64,000 bases of DNA from Thalassotalea profundi. Its GTDB lineage: Bacteria; Pseudomonadota; Gammaproteobacteria; Enterobacterales; Alteromonadaceae. Under the pieces are notes generated by a model. That model searched no databases and had not been told where the DNA came from. It saw only the letters and a list, made by a program, of their open reading frames with translations. The stretch lies in contig NZ_BNAH01000001.1 of NCBI RefSeq assembly GCF_014653195.1, forward strand, positions 205,323 to 269,322, given 5' to 3'. Positions within the stretch are counted from its first letter, which is position 1. Each line of letters begins with the position of its first letter. Positions 1-9,669 of this stretch are shown here, in pieces. Both the position numbers and the translations under genes were made by a program.

Positions 1-74
1 TATGTTTATTGCAATATTATATGAATAAATGTCATAAATTGCATCGTAAACGGGTTTTTAAAAAGTGCTTAATA

Positions 75-110
75 AAAAAGACCGCTGGTAGTATTAAAAG
101 CGGTCTTTTG
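75..110. terminator. Rho-independent terminator hairpin
   Basis: An inverted repeat AAAAGACCGCT / AGCGGTCTTTT encloses a 13-base loop. It lies just past the 3' end of the minus-strand peptidase gene. A-rich and T-rich flanks would let it work in either direction. Confidence 0.75.
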
Positions 111-175
111 TCTCTGCTCCAACTGATGACGTTACAGTTTGGACATTAGCTATTTAATTACTCCTTTTAGATTAA

Positions 176-2032
176 TTAAAAACCGCACTGTTTGCCTTGA
201 TTCTTCTCTTTTAACCAAGCATGTAATGGCGCAAAGTAATCTAAAATAGCGGTAGCGTCCATTTGCTCACTACCGGTTAATACCTTATACGCTTCTTGCC
301 ATGGTTGGCTGGCACCCATTTCTAGTACAGTATTTAGCGCGTTTCCGGCTTCTTTACTGTTATAAATAGAACATCTATGAATTGGATCGGTATTGCCTGA
401 TATTTCACATAATGCTTTATGAAATTCAAATTGCTGTATATGGGCTAAGAAATAACGGCTGTACGGAACACCACCTGGAACGTGATACTTTGCACCAGGA
501 TCAAATGCATCTGCTGAACGTTCAATAGGAGCAGTAACTCCTTGATATTTCTCACGTAATTCCCACCATGCGGTATTGTAGTTTTCAGGTGTTATCTCAC
601 CTGAGTATACTTTCCAACGCCATTGATCAACGAGTAAACCAAAAGGTATAAAAGCAACTTTATCTAAAGCCATTTTTAACAGTAAGCCAATATCTTTTGA
701 TTCATCAGGAATACTGTCAATTAAGCCTATTTCTTTAAGGTACTTTGGTGTTACTGATAACGCGATAGTGTCACCAATAGCTTCATGAAAGCCGTCATTT
801 GCACTTCCTTGATAAAATACTGGTTGGTTTTGGTAAGCGCGCTGATAAAAATTATGTCCAAGTTCATGATGGATAACGTTAAAGTCTTCACCTGTCTTTT
901 GAATACACATTTTTATGCGAATATCATCTTTTGAATCTAAATCCCATGCTGATGCATGACATACTACATCTCGGTCTTTAGGCTTAGTAAATAATGAACG
1001 TGTCCAGAATGTTTCAGGTAATGCTTCAAACCCTAAGGAGGTAAAGAATTTTTCAGCGCCTTTTACCATTTTTATTTCGTCGTAGCCATGTTTAGCTAAT
1101 TGTTTGGTCACATCATAACCAGGATCTGCATCTTCTGGCGCAACTAAATCGTAAATATTCCCCCATGATTGCGCCCACATGTTACCTAATAAATGTGCAG
1201 GAATTGGTTTGTCTTGTGGTACTTTATCTTCACCATATTCTTCACCCAACTCAGAGCGAACATAGCAATGTAAATCTTCATATAGTGGTTTAACTTGTCC
1301 CCATAAACGATCTAACTCTTGGGCAAACTCGCTTGAAGACATATCATAATTTGAACGCCACATTACGCCTAAATCTTCGTAACCTAAACCTTTAGCACCT
1401 TCATTGGCTAATTCTGATTGACGAACAAAAGCCGATTTCATCGCCGGACTTACGGTACGCCACCCTTCCCAAAGTTCAAGAAGTTCATCGTAATTGCGTG
1501 ACGTAGCTAATGTTGCGGTCATATCACCTAAACTTAGTTTTTCGCCGGCTTTGTTAGTATAAGTGCCTTTACCATACATACTATTTAATTCAGAGCCTAT
1601 TCTTGCTAGTTCAGCAGACTTTTCGGGATCTTGAGGGGCAGGCATAACCAGGCTTTGTTTAAGAATATTTAACTTTCTGCGTTGATCATCTGTTACTTTT
1701 ACATCGTCATATTTTGCTGCTTCCATAGCAAACCTGACACCGGATTCGGTTGATTTTTGGCTGGCGAGTGCGGCTAATATATCTGTATCGTCAGTAATAA
1801 AGTTGGCGTTGATCCAAGCGGCTCTTGCTCCTTCTAAATTTAATGCAATTATTTCTTTTTCAACGGCCGTTAAGAACTTTTCAGCATCTTGAGAGGTTAA
1901 TTCTTTAGCTACTATAGATGATGAATTAGCTTGCTCAGTTTCAGCTGATACTGTTTTATTATTATCGTTACAAGCACTTAATGCTGCCACTAGACATAAG
2001 GCTATACTTGAGTGTTTAAATGTTTTTATCAT
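176..2032 (-). CDS. Peptidyl-dipeptidase A (M2, ACE-like) lipoprotein
   Basis: This is a zinc metallopeptidase of family M2, which removes dipeptides from peptide C-termini, and it probably acts in the periplasm. The zinc motif HELGH lies near residue 388, followed about 24 residues later by the glutamate ligand in GFHEAIGD. I chose the ATG at 2032 (618 aa) rather than an in-frame start about 30 codons upstream, because translation from 2032 gives a clean lipoprotein signal peptide ending LSAC. The residue after Cys is Asn, so outer-membrane sorting is possible. Length fits bacterial M2 enzymes. It is divergent from psrA and ends in a terminator. The substrate cannot be read from the sequence. 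Confidence 0.9.
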   Translation of the reverse strand: MIKTFKHSSIALCLVAALSACNDNNKTVSAETEQANSSSIVAKELTSQDAEKFLTAVEKEIIALNLEGARAAWINANFITDDTDILAALASQKSTESGVRFAMEAAKYDDVKVTDDQRRKLNILKQSLVMPAPQDPEKSAELARIGSELNSMYGKGTYTNKAGEKLSLGDMTATLATSRNYDELLELWEGWRTVSPAMKSAFVRQSELANEGAKGLGYEDLGVMWRSNYDMSSSEFAQELDRLWGQVKPLYEDLHCYVRSELGEEYGEDKVPQDKPIPAHLLGNMWAQSWGNIYDLVAPEDADPGYDVTKQLAKHGYDEIKMVKGAEKFFTSLGFEALPETFWTRSLFTKPKDRDVVCHASAWDLDSKDDIRIKMCIQKTGEDFNVIHHELGHNFYQRAYQNQPVFYQGSANDGFHEAIGDTIALSVTPKYLKEIGLIDSIPDESKDIGLLLKMALDKVAFIPFGLLVDQWRWKVYSGEITPENYNTAWWELREKYQGVTAPIERSADAFDPGAKYHVPGGVPYSRYFLAHIQQFEFHKALCEISGNTDPIHRCSIYNSKEAGNALNTVLEMGASQPWQEAYKVLTGSEQMDATAILDYFAPLHAWLKEKNQGKQCGF

Positions 2033-2260
2033 GAGTTGTAATAATCCTGTTAATTTGCAATGAATAGTATAAGCAAATGAGTAACAGTGGCAAGGGGCTG
2101 TTTGAATTAAAGGATACAAACAAAAGCTCTTTAACTGTGGAACGGACGAAGTGATAGTTTACATGTTAATTGCAGCCCGCTTTATTAAAAGATAATGAAT
2201 CAAAACAAAGATTGTAAAGTGTATGTAAACCTTATTATACAAAAGGTTATTGCATGTTTT

Positions 2261-2274
2261 AAAACGCTTGTTTA
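2261..2274. promoter_or_regulatory. Candidate PsrA operator
   Basis: The sequence AAAACGCTTGTTTA is an AAAC-N4-GTTT palindrome, close to the (G/C)AAAC-N2-4-GTTT(G/C) box known for Pseudomonas PsrA. It lies 47 bases before the psrA start, where autoregulation would act. The match was made by eye. Confidence 0.5.
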
Positions 2275-2320
2275 AACTGACTGTGAAAATATAGTTAATT
2301 AAGATAATTTGGCGTAGTAA

Positions 2321-2947
2321 ATGAGCACAAAAAATAAAATACTCGATGCAGCAGAAAGTTTGTTTGCTGATAAGGGCTTTAACGGTACATCGTTACGTGA
2401 GATCACGAGCTTGGCAGAAGTCAATTTAGCCGCGGTGAATTATCACTTTGGTTCTAAAAAAGAACTGATTAAGTCGGTAATGTCTCGCTATATGGACGAG
2501 TTAGCACCCAATTTAGTCGCAGCATTAGAGGATATTTGTGATCATCCTGAACAACCTACCTTAATTGAAGTATTTTCAGCGTTTATAGAACCTTTATTAT
2601 CACTCAATGTGTTTCGCCAAAATGGTACCAGTAACTTCTTGCAGTTATTGGGGAGAGGTTATACTGATAGTCAGGGATTTTTACGTTGGTTTTTTACCAC
2701 ACAATACCCCGGTGTGATCAGTAATTTTGTTTTAGCGGTTCAAAAATCTTACCCAGAACTAACACCGGAAGAAATTTTTTGGCGATTACATTTTACTATG
2801 GGAACAGTAGTTTTTGCCATGTCATCAAGCGATGCGTTAATGGATATTGCTAAAAATGATTTTGATAAAAACTTGGATATAGCTGATGTAATTCAAAAAG
2901 TCATCCCGTATGTTGCAGCCGGTGTTGCAGCGCCTATTAACAAATAA
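2321..2947 (+). CDS. psrA: TetR-family regulator, PsrA-like
   Basis: This 208-aa TetR-type repressor has an N-terminal helix-turn-helix (about residues 5-50). The segment AAVNYHFGSKKELI is the usual end of the DNA-binding domain. The C-terminal part (FLQLLGRGYTDSQGFLRWFF, then FWRLHFTMG) resembles Pseudomonas PsrA, which senses long-chain fatty acyl ligands and controls beta-oxidation and other genes. nagZ follows 89 bases downstream on the same strand, and psrA-nagZ neighbours are also found in Pseudomonas. An AAAC-N4-GTTT box lies upstream. Another TetR specificity remains possible. Confidence 0.75.
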   Translation: MSTKNKILDAAESLFADKGFNGTSLREITSLAEVNLAAVNYHFGSKKELIKSVMSRYMDELAPNLVAALEDICDHPEQPTLIEVFSAFIEPLLSLNVFRQNGTSNFLQLLGRGYTDSQGFLRWFFTTQYPGVISNFVLAVQKSYPELTPEEIFWRLHFTMGTVVFAMSSSDALMDIAKNDFDKNLDIADVIQKVIPYVAAGVAAPINK

Positions 2948-3036
2948 AAAATAACTCATTTTCTGATCATATAAGCACTTTGATTTATATAATTAATTCG
3001 TTAAAGTAACGACAATTTTAGCGATAAAGAGTTGTT

Positions 3037-4050
3037 ATGGGACCATTAATGCTTGACGTAGCGGGTACGTCGTTAACTTCAGAAGATAAAGAACTGCTTG
3101 AGCACCCCCTTGTTGGCGGTTTGATCCTTTTTACTCGAAATTATGAATCACCTGAACAACTTTCTGAATTAACATGCTCTATTCGAGATGCGGCAAGGAG
3201 TGAAATTTTAATTGCTGTGGATCATGAAGGCGGACGAGTACAACGCTTTCGTGAGTATTTTAGTAAAATCCCTGCGATGGGAGCTATTTATACACTTGCT
3301 GAAAATAATATCGAACAAGCAAAAGCTATCGCTAAGCGATGTGGCTCATTAATGGCAATTGAAGTGCAAGCTGTAGGCATCGATATCAGTTTTGCTCCTA
3401 TCTTAGATATTAATGGGATCAGTGATGTTATCGGTGATCGTAGTTTTCATAATAACGTTAATTATATTGCGCCATTAGCTGAAGCTTTTATAAGTGGAAT
3501 GCAAGCGGTAGGAATGAAAGCAACAGGAAAACATTTTCCAGGCCACGGTAGTGTACAAGCAGACTCACATGTTGATATGGCCATTGATAATCGTTTATAC
3601 ACTGACATACAAGCACTAGATTTAATTCCTTTTAAAACATTAATTGCTGAGAATAAATTAGCGGCAATGATGCCCGCACATGTAATTTTCCCAGATGTTG
3701 ATGATAAATCGGTAGGCTTTTCACGTATTTGGTTGCAAGACATTTTACGAAAGCAACTTGGTTTCGAAGGAGTGATATTCAGTGATGACTTATCAATGCA
3801 AGGAGCCTCTTCCATTGGGGGATATGTCGAAAGATGCGAAGCGGCACAAAGTGCTGGTTGCGATATGCTTTTAGTGTGCAATACACGTGATGCAGTTATT
3901 GAGGTGTTAGATAATGCTAATTTAACCATTGACTTAACTAGTGCACAGCGAATAAAGCAAATGCTCAAAACAACTGATATGAATTGGCGATCTATGAAGA
4001 CTAATGCATTGTGGTTGCAACTTAATAGCGATATTCAACAGTTGTTTTAG
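3037..4050 (+). CDS. nagZ: Beta-N-acetylhexosaminidase NagZ (GH3)
   Basis: This is a cytosolic GH3 enzyme of cell-wall recycling that removes N-acetylglucosamine from anhydro-muropeptides. At 337 aa it is the single-domain NagZ size. It starts with the typical MGPLMLDVAGTSL and carries VDHEGGRVQRF, the GH3 signature KHFPGHG (near residue 165) with its catalytic His on the mobile loop, and FSDDLSM with the catalytic Asp. It follows psrA and may be cotranscribed. It converges on the POT-type transporter with an 11-base gap. Confidence 0.95.
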   Translation: MGPLMLDVAGTSLTSEDKELLEHPLVGGLILFTRNYESPEQLSELTCSIRDAARSEILIAVDHEGGRVQRFREYFSKIPAMGAIYTLAENNIEQAKAIAKRCGSLMAIEVQAVGIDISFAPILDINGISDVIGDRSFHNNVNYIAPLAEAFISGMQAVGMKATGKHFPGHGSVQADSHVDMAIDNRLYTDIQALDLIPFKTLIAENKLAAMMPAHVIFPDVDDKSVGFSRIWLQDILRKQLGFEGVIFSDDLSMQGASSIGGYVERCEAAQSAGCDMLLVCNTRDAVIEVLDNANLTIDLTSAQRIKQMLKTTDMNWRSMKTNALWLQLNSDIQQLF

Positions 4051-4061
4051 CTTAAAGTCGA

Positions 4062-5768
4062 TTACACATCAATTTTAGTTGGTTGCCATTGAGGCAACCA
4101 ACGCTTATGAAAAACAATCAATAATATCGCTGTAATTAAACCAATACTCGCATATAAACCCCATAAACCTAATGGACTATTTAACTCTTGGGTAAAATAA
4201 GGGTAACTCCAGCCAGAAAGTACTCCAGCAAATAAAAAGCCTAATGCCATTGATACAAAATAATACCCCATGTACATCGCACTGTTTTCTTTAGGGGCTA
4301 TTGCGGCAACATATTCTTGGCTTTTTGGTGAAGCAATCATTTCTCCAAATGAAAACATAATAATTGATGTAGTGATAATTGCGCCGCTAAAAAGTAAGCC
4401 ATGGGCTAAGCCTGTTAATACAAAGGAAGCTGCGATAACGATAGTGCCAAAGACAATAACAGGTAACGCATTATAGCGATTAAAAAACTTACTGATAAAT
4501 AATTGGCATAAAATAATGCAACCAAAATCAAGATTGACAATATATTCAGGGTTTACTTGACGATAATTTTGCGCCCATTGCTTCGCTAATTCTACCGCGC
4601 TTAACTCTTGTGATTGTAGAGACTGTAAACCATTAACAATAACTTCTTTAGGGATCATGACCTTATAATTAACTAGTTCAAAATATAATGCATTGAGGGT
4701 TTTAACATCATTTAAATTAAGCAGTGATTGTTGCTCAATAAAGATGGTGAGTTGCTCAATGTTTACCCCTGCTAAAAATGTTAAAGCTGAAGGCATTAAC
4801 CAACTGATCAATTGTACTAAATCTTGGGTGTTAACATAATCTCTAATAAACAGTGGGGTAGTAATAAATAGTTGCAAATACATAGTCCAAAAACCTGTTA
4901 AAATTAACAGATAGATGATAAATGATTTATTGCCTATCTTAAGTTTTTGCAAATACCATTGTGGATAAGTCGTTGCAATTAAGCGATCCCAACAATAGTT
5001 GATTGTTAACCAAACAATAGTAATGTATGTAAAAGTCAACCAAGTTATAGTGCCTTTCGCTGCAATCATGAGTAAGATAATTAACGGTACAATTAATAGG
5101 GCTAATCTACCATTACCTAACACTTGTTGGGCTTCATTTAAGACTTGTTTTAAAGACTTATTGTCGTTATTAACTTTAGGTTCTTTATAAAAGAAAATGG
5201 CAGGAACAAAGTTAATTGCGATCCAAAGTGATGACATAATAAACACCATATCCCAGCCAATAACACGTACATAACCGGCAATTAATGGCCCTAAAAAACC
5301 ACCGATATTTACCATAGTGTAAAAAATGCCAAAGCCAAGACCTCTATTTGAACTATCGGTTACTCGGCTTATAGTGCCAACAACTATTGGTTTAAAACAA
5401 GCTGCGCCTATGGCAACCGCAAAGAAAACACTACAAAAAGCCCAGAAACTAGTGACTTGTCCTAACAAGTAGTAGGCTGGGGTCATAATTATAAAAGAGA
5501 TAATAAACATCTTTTTATAACCGTATCTGTCAGCGATAGCGCCAGTGATCACCGGAAATAAATATAGAAAAAAAGGCACCATCCCTTGTAAGAAACCACG
5601 TTCTTGATCTGAAAACCCTAAACCCCCCTGTGAGGTTGGGCTTGTCATATAAAGTGAGGAGAGGGTAAAAAAGCCATACCAAGCTAAGCGCTCGAATATC
5701 TCCATAGTATTGGCGACATAAAAGGTAGAGTTAAATGGTGTACTTTTCTTTTGTTGTATTGAAGACAT
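4062..5768 (-). CDS. POT/PTR-family peptide transporter-like MFS protein
   Basis: This 568-aa inner-membrane MFS protein has many hydrophobic helices. The N-terminal segment EIFERLAWYGFFTLSSLYM matches the ExxERxxYYG region of proton-coupled oligopeptide transporters, and GIFYTMVNIGGFLGPLIAG matches the second PTR signature (FYxxxNxGG). A hydrophilic insert of about 120 residues between the two helix bundles (near residues 290-400) is larger than in E. coli DtpA. Proton-driven di- and tripeptide uptake is the likely role, but the atypical insert leaves the substrate uncertain. Confidence 0.75.
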   Translation of the reverse strand: MSSIQQKKSTPFNSTFYVANTMEIFERLAWYGFFTLSSLYMTSPTSQGGLGFSDQERGFLQGMVPFFLYLFPVITGAIADRYGYKKMFIISFIIMTPAYYLLGQVTSFWAFCSVFFAVAIGAACFKPIVVGTISRVTDSSNRGLGFGIFYTMVNIGGFLGPLIAGYVRVIGWDMVFIMSSLWIAINFVPAIFFYKEPKVNNDNKSLKQVLNEAQQVLGNGRLALLIVPLIILLMIAAKGTITWLTFTYITIVWLTINYCWDRLIATTYPQWYLQKLKIGNKSFIIYLLILTGFWTMYLQLFITTPLFIRDYVNTQDLVQLISWLMPSALTFLAGVNIEQLTIFIEQQSLLNLNDVKTLNALYFELVNYKVMIPKEVIVNGLQSLQSQELSAVELAKQWAQNYRQVNPEYIVNLDFGCIILCQLFISKFFNRYNALPVIVFGTIVIAASFVLTGLAHGLLFSGAIITTSIIMFSFGEMIASPKSQEYVAAIAPKENSAMYMGYYFVSMALGFLFAGVLSGWSYPYFTQELNSPLGLWGLYASIGLITAILLIVFHKRWLPQWQPTKIDV

Positions 5769-5813
5769 TTTATATTATTATTTTTTGATATATTGTATAC
5801 AACTTATATTGTT

Positions 5814-5855
5814 GTAAAAAAATAAGCAAATATTTATCGACAATATTTGCTTATT
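5814..5855 (-). terminator. Terminator downstream of dsbB
   Basis: A perfect 14-bp stem (AATAAGCAAATATT and its complement) with a 7-base loop is followed on the minus strand by a run of seven T. It ends dsbB transcription before the POT-type gene. Confidence 0.8.
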
Positions 5856-5906
5856 AAATTTACGGGTAATATAAAACTTAATATATAAGCTTTTTATGGG
5901 TTTTAT

Positions 5907-6425
5907 TTATAACGATCTTTTATGGTAAAGACTCGCAACAACTATCGCGGCTAAAGTTGCGGTATATATGCTGTAATTAATTATCATCCACTGGGGCATT
6001 GTATATCCTACGAACTGCCAATGAATATCGCCACAATCACCAGTTGCTGCAAATAATGCAGGGATCCATTCATGTAATGGAGCCCAAGAAGGGAAGTTAG
6101 GTACGAACTCGCAACTAAATAAAAATGACATTGTAGAAGATTGTGCTTCAACATGCTCAAGAGCAATTAATAAGCCCCAAATTGCGCCTGTTCCCCATAA
6201 ACCAAAAGCGACAAGCCTAGCGATAAGATATTTAGCGCCAATACTTCCAATAACGCCAGCAAAAAATATTGCCCAAATAGCGACTCGCTGATATATGCAC
6301 ATTATACATGGGGCTAAATCTAATACGTATTGAAAAAATAATGCTGCAAACTCTAGCCCTAAAGCACTTATTGCTAATAATTGCCATGCACCGGTTCGGG
6401 TTGTTAAATTACTTAAAAATTTCAC
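5907..6425 (-). CDS. dsbB: Disulfide bond formation protein DsbB
   Basis: This 172-aa protein has four membrane segments. It reoxidises DsbA by passing electrons to quinone. The first periplasmic loop holds the redox pair in [10 protein letters not shown], and the second holds the other pair ([10 protein letters not shown] and [10 protein letters not shown]). All four catalytic cysteines are present. It lies downstream of nhaB on the same strand but a terminator separates them. The nhaB-dsbB order next to divergent fadR is the same as in enterobacteria. Confidence 0.95.
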   Translation of the reverse strand: MKFLSNLTTRTGAWQLLAISALGLEFAALFFQYVLDLAPCIMCIYQRVAIWAIFFAGVIGSIGAKYLIARLVAFGLWGTGAIWGLLIALEHVEAQSSTMSFLFSCEFVPNFPSWAPLHEWIPALFAATGDCGDIHWQFVGYTMPQWMIINYSIYTATLAAIVVASLYHKRSL

Positions 6426-6504
6426 TCAAAAATCCTATATTACTTTTATTATAGATATTGCTGACTTACCTGTAATTTATCAATAACTAGAAAATTAATA
6501 TATA

Positions 6505-6529
6505 AAAAAAGCGCTGATAGGCGCTTTCT
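6505..6529 (-). terminator. Terminator downstream of nhaB
   Basis: An AAAGCGC / GCGCTTT hairpin is followed by a run of T on the minus strand. It lies about 13 bases past the nhaB stop and before dsbB. Confidence 0.75.
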
Positions 6530-6541
6530 TTGTAACAATTT

Positions 6542-8140
6542 TTAATGACTAGCCTGTAATATCGAAGTTTTGCTTACTTGTTTTACTTCGTGGTGTTCAA
6601 GTAGTTGAGAGCCATAATAGCCTTGTGTTGTGTTTTCTAAAAAACCTGAAGAGATCGCCATTGCACCAACAAGGCTTAAAATAATAGTATAAGGCAATGC
6701 CATTATCACCATACGGCTATACGAAAGGCGTATTAACGGCGCTAAAGCTGATGTTAGTAAGAATAAAAATGCAGCTTGTCCATTTGGTGTAGCTACACTG
6801 GGTAGGTTAGTACCTGTATTAATTGAAACAACTAGTAAGTCGAATTGATCTCTGGTGATTGTGCCTGCCATTAAAGCTTTTTGAACTTCAGTTATATATA
6901 CAGTTCCCACAAACACGTTATCACTAACCATTGAAAGCATGCCATTAGCGATATAAAACATTACGAGCTGCATATTTCCTTCAAAGTTTAGCACCCAAGT
7001 AATTACAGGTGTAAAGAGTTGCTGATCTACAATTACTGCAACAACAGAAAAAAATACGGCGAGTAAGGCTGTAAAGGGTAGAGCATCCTCAAAAGCGTGA
7101 CCAATTTGATGTTCTTCTGTAATACCCGTAAAAACAGTCGCTAGTATAATAACGGATAAACCAATTAACCCCACGGGAGCTAAATGCAAAGCCAGTCCGA
7201 CAATTAGCCAAATAGCTATTATGCCTTGCATTACTAACTTTATGTTATCTGATGTGTTTCTTTTTTTACTTTCTTCTATATCAAAGTCTTTTAATACATT
7301 GTAAACATTTTCAGGTAGAGAAAAACCGTAGCCAAACCATTTTATTTTCTCAAGAAATACGCAAGTCAATATACCTGAAATAAATACAGGAACAGTGACG
7401 GGAGACATTCTAATTGCAAACTCGATAAAGTCCCAACCAGCTTGTTGTCCAATAATTAAGTTTTGTGGTTCACCAACGATGGTACACACTCCACCTAAAG
7501 CAGTACCTACACCGGCATGCATTAATAAGTTTCTTAAATACCCTCGAAAGTTTTGTAAGTCGTTCCGTGAATATTCAGCAACATCCTTATCAGAAGTATG
7601 ATCATGTACTTGTTGTGGCTCTTGATTAGACGCGACTTTGTGATATACAGAATAAAAACCAATTGCAACACTGATGATCACGGCAATTACGGTTAATGCA
7701 TCTAAAAAAGCAGAAAGAAAAGCACCTGAAAAGCAAAATAAAACAGAAACCGTCGTTTTAGAGCGTACCTTCGTTACTATTTTTGTGAATAAAAATAACA
7801 ACAAGTTTTTCATAAAAAATATGCCAGCAACCATGAATATGAGTAATAAAATGACCTCAAAGTTGAGGATCATTTCATGCATCACTTGGTTTGGAGATGT
7901 CATGCCAATAGCGATGGCTTCAATTGCTAAAAGTCCACCAGGTTGTAGTGGATAACACTTTAAGGCCATGGCTAACGTGAAAATAAACTCTATGACTAAA
8001 GCCCAACCTGCAATGTAAGGATCGACAAGAAAAAAGAGCATGGGGTTCAGTATTAGAAATGTTAAAATTGAGAGTTTGTACCACTCTGGAGAATTACCGA
8101 GAAAATTCTTAAAAAAAGCACTTAAAAATGATTGTTGCAT
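6542..8140 (-). CDS. nhaB: Na+/H+ antiporter NhaB
   Basis: This 532-aa inner-membrane protein has about 12 hydrophobic segments. It exports Na+ in exchange for H+. The N-terminus ([13 protein letters not shown], then [15 protein letters not shown]) and the internal segments [19 protein letters not shown] and [20 protein letters not shown] are characteristic of NhaB, and length matches the family. It is divergent from fadR as in enterobacteria. Sodium export fits a marine host. Confidence 0.95.
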   Translation of the reverse strand: MQQSFLSAFFKNFLGNSPEWYKLSILTFLILNPMLFFLVDPYIAGWALVIEFIFTLAMALKCYPLQPGGLLAIEAIAIGMTSPNQVMHEMILNFEVILLLIFMVAGIFFMKNLLLFLFTKIVTKVRSKTTVSVLFCFSGAFLSAFLDALTVIAVIISVAIGFYSVYHKVASNQEPQQVHDHTSDKDVAEYSRNDLQNFRGYLRNLLMHAGVGTALGGVCTIVGEPQNLIIGQQAGWDFIEFAIRMSPVTVPVFISGILTCVFLEKIKWFGYGFSLPENVYNVLKDFDIEESKKRNTSDNIKLVMQGIIAIWLIVGLALHLAPVGLIGLSVIILATVFTGITEEHQIGHAFEDALPFTALLAVFFSVVAVIVDQQLFTPVITWVLNFEGNMQLVMFYIANGMLSMVSDNVFVGTVYITEVQKALMAGTITRDQFDLLVVSINTGTNLPSVATPNGQAAFLFLLTSALAPLIRLSYSRMVIMALPYTIILSLVGAMAISSGFLENTTQGYYGSQLLEHHEVKQVSKTSILQASH

Positions 8141-8595
8141 AGTTGGCTTTCATTCCTTTAGCACTAATATCATGAAAAGTGATGATATTAGTTAGATGTT
8201 TTTAGCTAAATTAACGCTTTAATTTAGGTCTTTTAAAATAAGTTAATCGACTCAAATTTTTATAGGCTAATCTTAAGGTTTAATAACGCGGCGTATGGTA
8301 TTTTTAATTGGAGAATACAACTATGATCTGTATCAAACTTTGGAATAAATAGCTTATTTTCTTTTTAGTGTTGAAACGTGCATCAATTTAGCAAATGATC
8401 ATACATGCATCACATGAGATTCATACTCAAGACATAATGTGAGATTTTTTCATATATATTTGAATGTTTATTCAGTTAAAAGAGCATTATTGTTTCTTTA
8501 AGTAGGTCAAAAATCTCATGTTGCGCAGTAAAATCACTTTCGTTGTGTATGACTACAAATTTAATCAATGCTAATTTTCTTGTACCTCAGCTCTC
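8141..8595. other. nhaB-fadR intergenic region
   Basis: About 500 bases separate the two divergent genes. Apart from the FadR-like box near the fadR end, I see only AT-rich sequence that must hold both promoters. I could not assign -35/-10 elements or a small gene. Confidence 0.5.
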
Positions 8596-8612
8596 TTCTG
8601 GTACAATCAGTA
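8596..8612. promoter_or_regulatory. FadR-like operator upstream of fadR
   Basis: TTCTGGTACAATCAGTA matches the E. coli-type FadR site ATCTGGTACGACCAGAT at 13 of 17 positions, counted by hand, with a perfect TCTGGTAC left half. It lies 36 bases before the fadR start, consistent with autoregulation. Confidence 0.55.
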
Positions 8613-8647
8613 GAATTTTATAAAAACTCAAAGGTCGCTAGAACCAT

Positions 8648-9358
8648 ATGGTTATAAAAGCACATAGTCCAGCTGGATTTGCTGAGCAATATATCGTTGA
8701 ATCAATCTGGAATGGCGGTTTTCCACCAGGATCTATTTTACCGGCTGAAAGAGAGTTGTCCGAATTAATAGGTGTTACTAGAACAACATTACGTGAGGTT
8801 CTTCAACGTTTAGCGAGAGACGGTTGGCTTACTATTAAGCATGGTAAACCGACTAAAGTTAACAATTTTTGGGAAACATCGAGCTTAAATATTCTTGAAA
8901 CATTAGCTCAGCTAGACCAAGAAGGTATTCCAGATCTAGTCGATAACCTTATGTCAGCTAGAACCAATATAAGTGCCATTTACGTGCGTGGTGCGATTAA
9001 AAATAATCCTGAAAAAACTATCGAATTACTCCAGCAATATAATGAAATTGAAGATACTGGCGAAGCATTCGCACAATTTGATTATCAATTAAATAAAGAG
9101 TTAGTTGTTGCATCAGGCAATTCAATCTATTTATTAATATTAAATGGCTTTAGAGGATTATATTCTCGAATTGGTAGTTTATACTTTTCTCACCCAATGG
9201 GTAGAGAATTATCACGTCATTACTATGATAAACTCATAGCGCTTGCTCAAGAAGGTAAGTTTGATGAGTCTGTCTATGCTGTACGTAAATATGGTATTGA
9301 GTCAGGTAAACTTTGGGCTGAGTTAAAAGATGATGTACTTAAAGAGTTAGTAGAATAA
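8648..9358 (+). CDS. fadR: Fatty acid metabolism regulator FadR (GntR family)
   Basis: FadR is an acyl-CoA-responsive regulator that represses fatty acid degradation and activates unsaturated fatty acid synthesis. The 236-aa protein has the winged-helix signature [20 protein letters not shown] followed by [23 protein letters not shown] (residues about 25-70), almost as in E. coli. The C-terminal all-helical acyl-CoA domain is FadR-like, with [16 protein letters not shown]. It is divergent from nhaB, which is the conserved order. A FadR-like box lies upstream. The window thus holds two fatty-acid regulators, this one and PsrA. Confidence 0.95.
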   Translation: MVIKAHSPAGFAEQYIVESIWNGGFPPGSILPAERELSELIGVTRTTLREVLQRLARDGWLTIKHGKPTKVNNFWETSSLNILETLAQLDQEGIPDLVDNLMSARTNISAIYVRGAIKNNPEKTIELLQQYNEIEDTGEAFAQFDYQLNKELVVASGNSIYLLILNGFRGLYSRIGSLYFSHPMGRELSRHYYDKLIALAQEGKFDESVYAVRKYGIESGKLWAELKDDVLKELVE

Positions 9359-9669
9359 TAGCGATAGTTTCACTTAATTCTCAACATCTCTTCAATAAAG
9401 CAAATATAACTTATCTAAGGCTAAGGTGTATTCGCTTTTTTTTTAATTTTAAATCATCATCACTTATATTTTGGCATGTTTCCTAAAAATATTTGATTTT
9501 ATTGTGCATTTCCTTGATGGATGCTATTTATGTTCTACACTTTGAATTAGTAGATATTTGATTATTCAATTTAAATAACAGTTACATAAGTTTAATCGTT
9601 TATATTGAAGTAAACATATAGGAAGTTTTTAAAGATATGATACTAGTAAACTCTCTTGGGAAAAAATTT

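Noticed and set aside
3462..3968. 168-aa open frame opposite nagZ
   Set aside because: It is antisense to a well-supported gene, has no ribosome site and no recognisable protein pattern.
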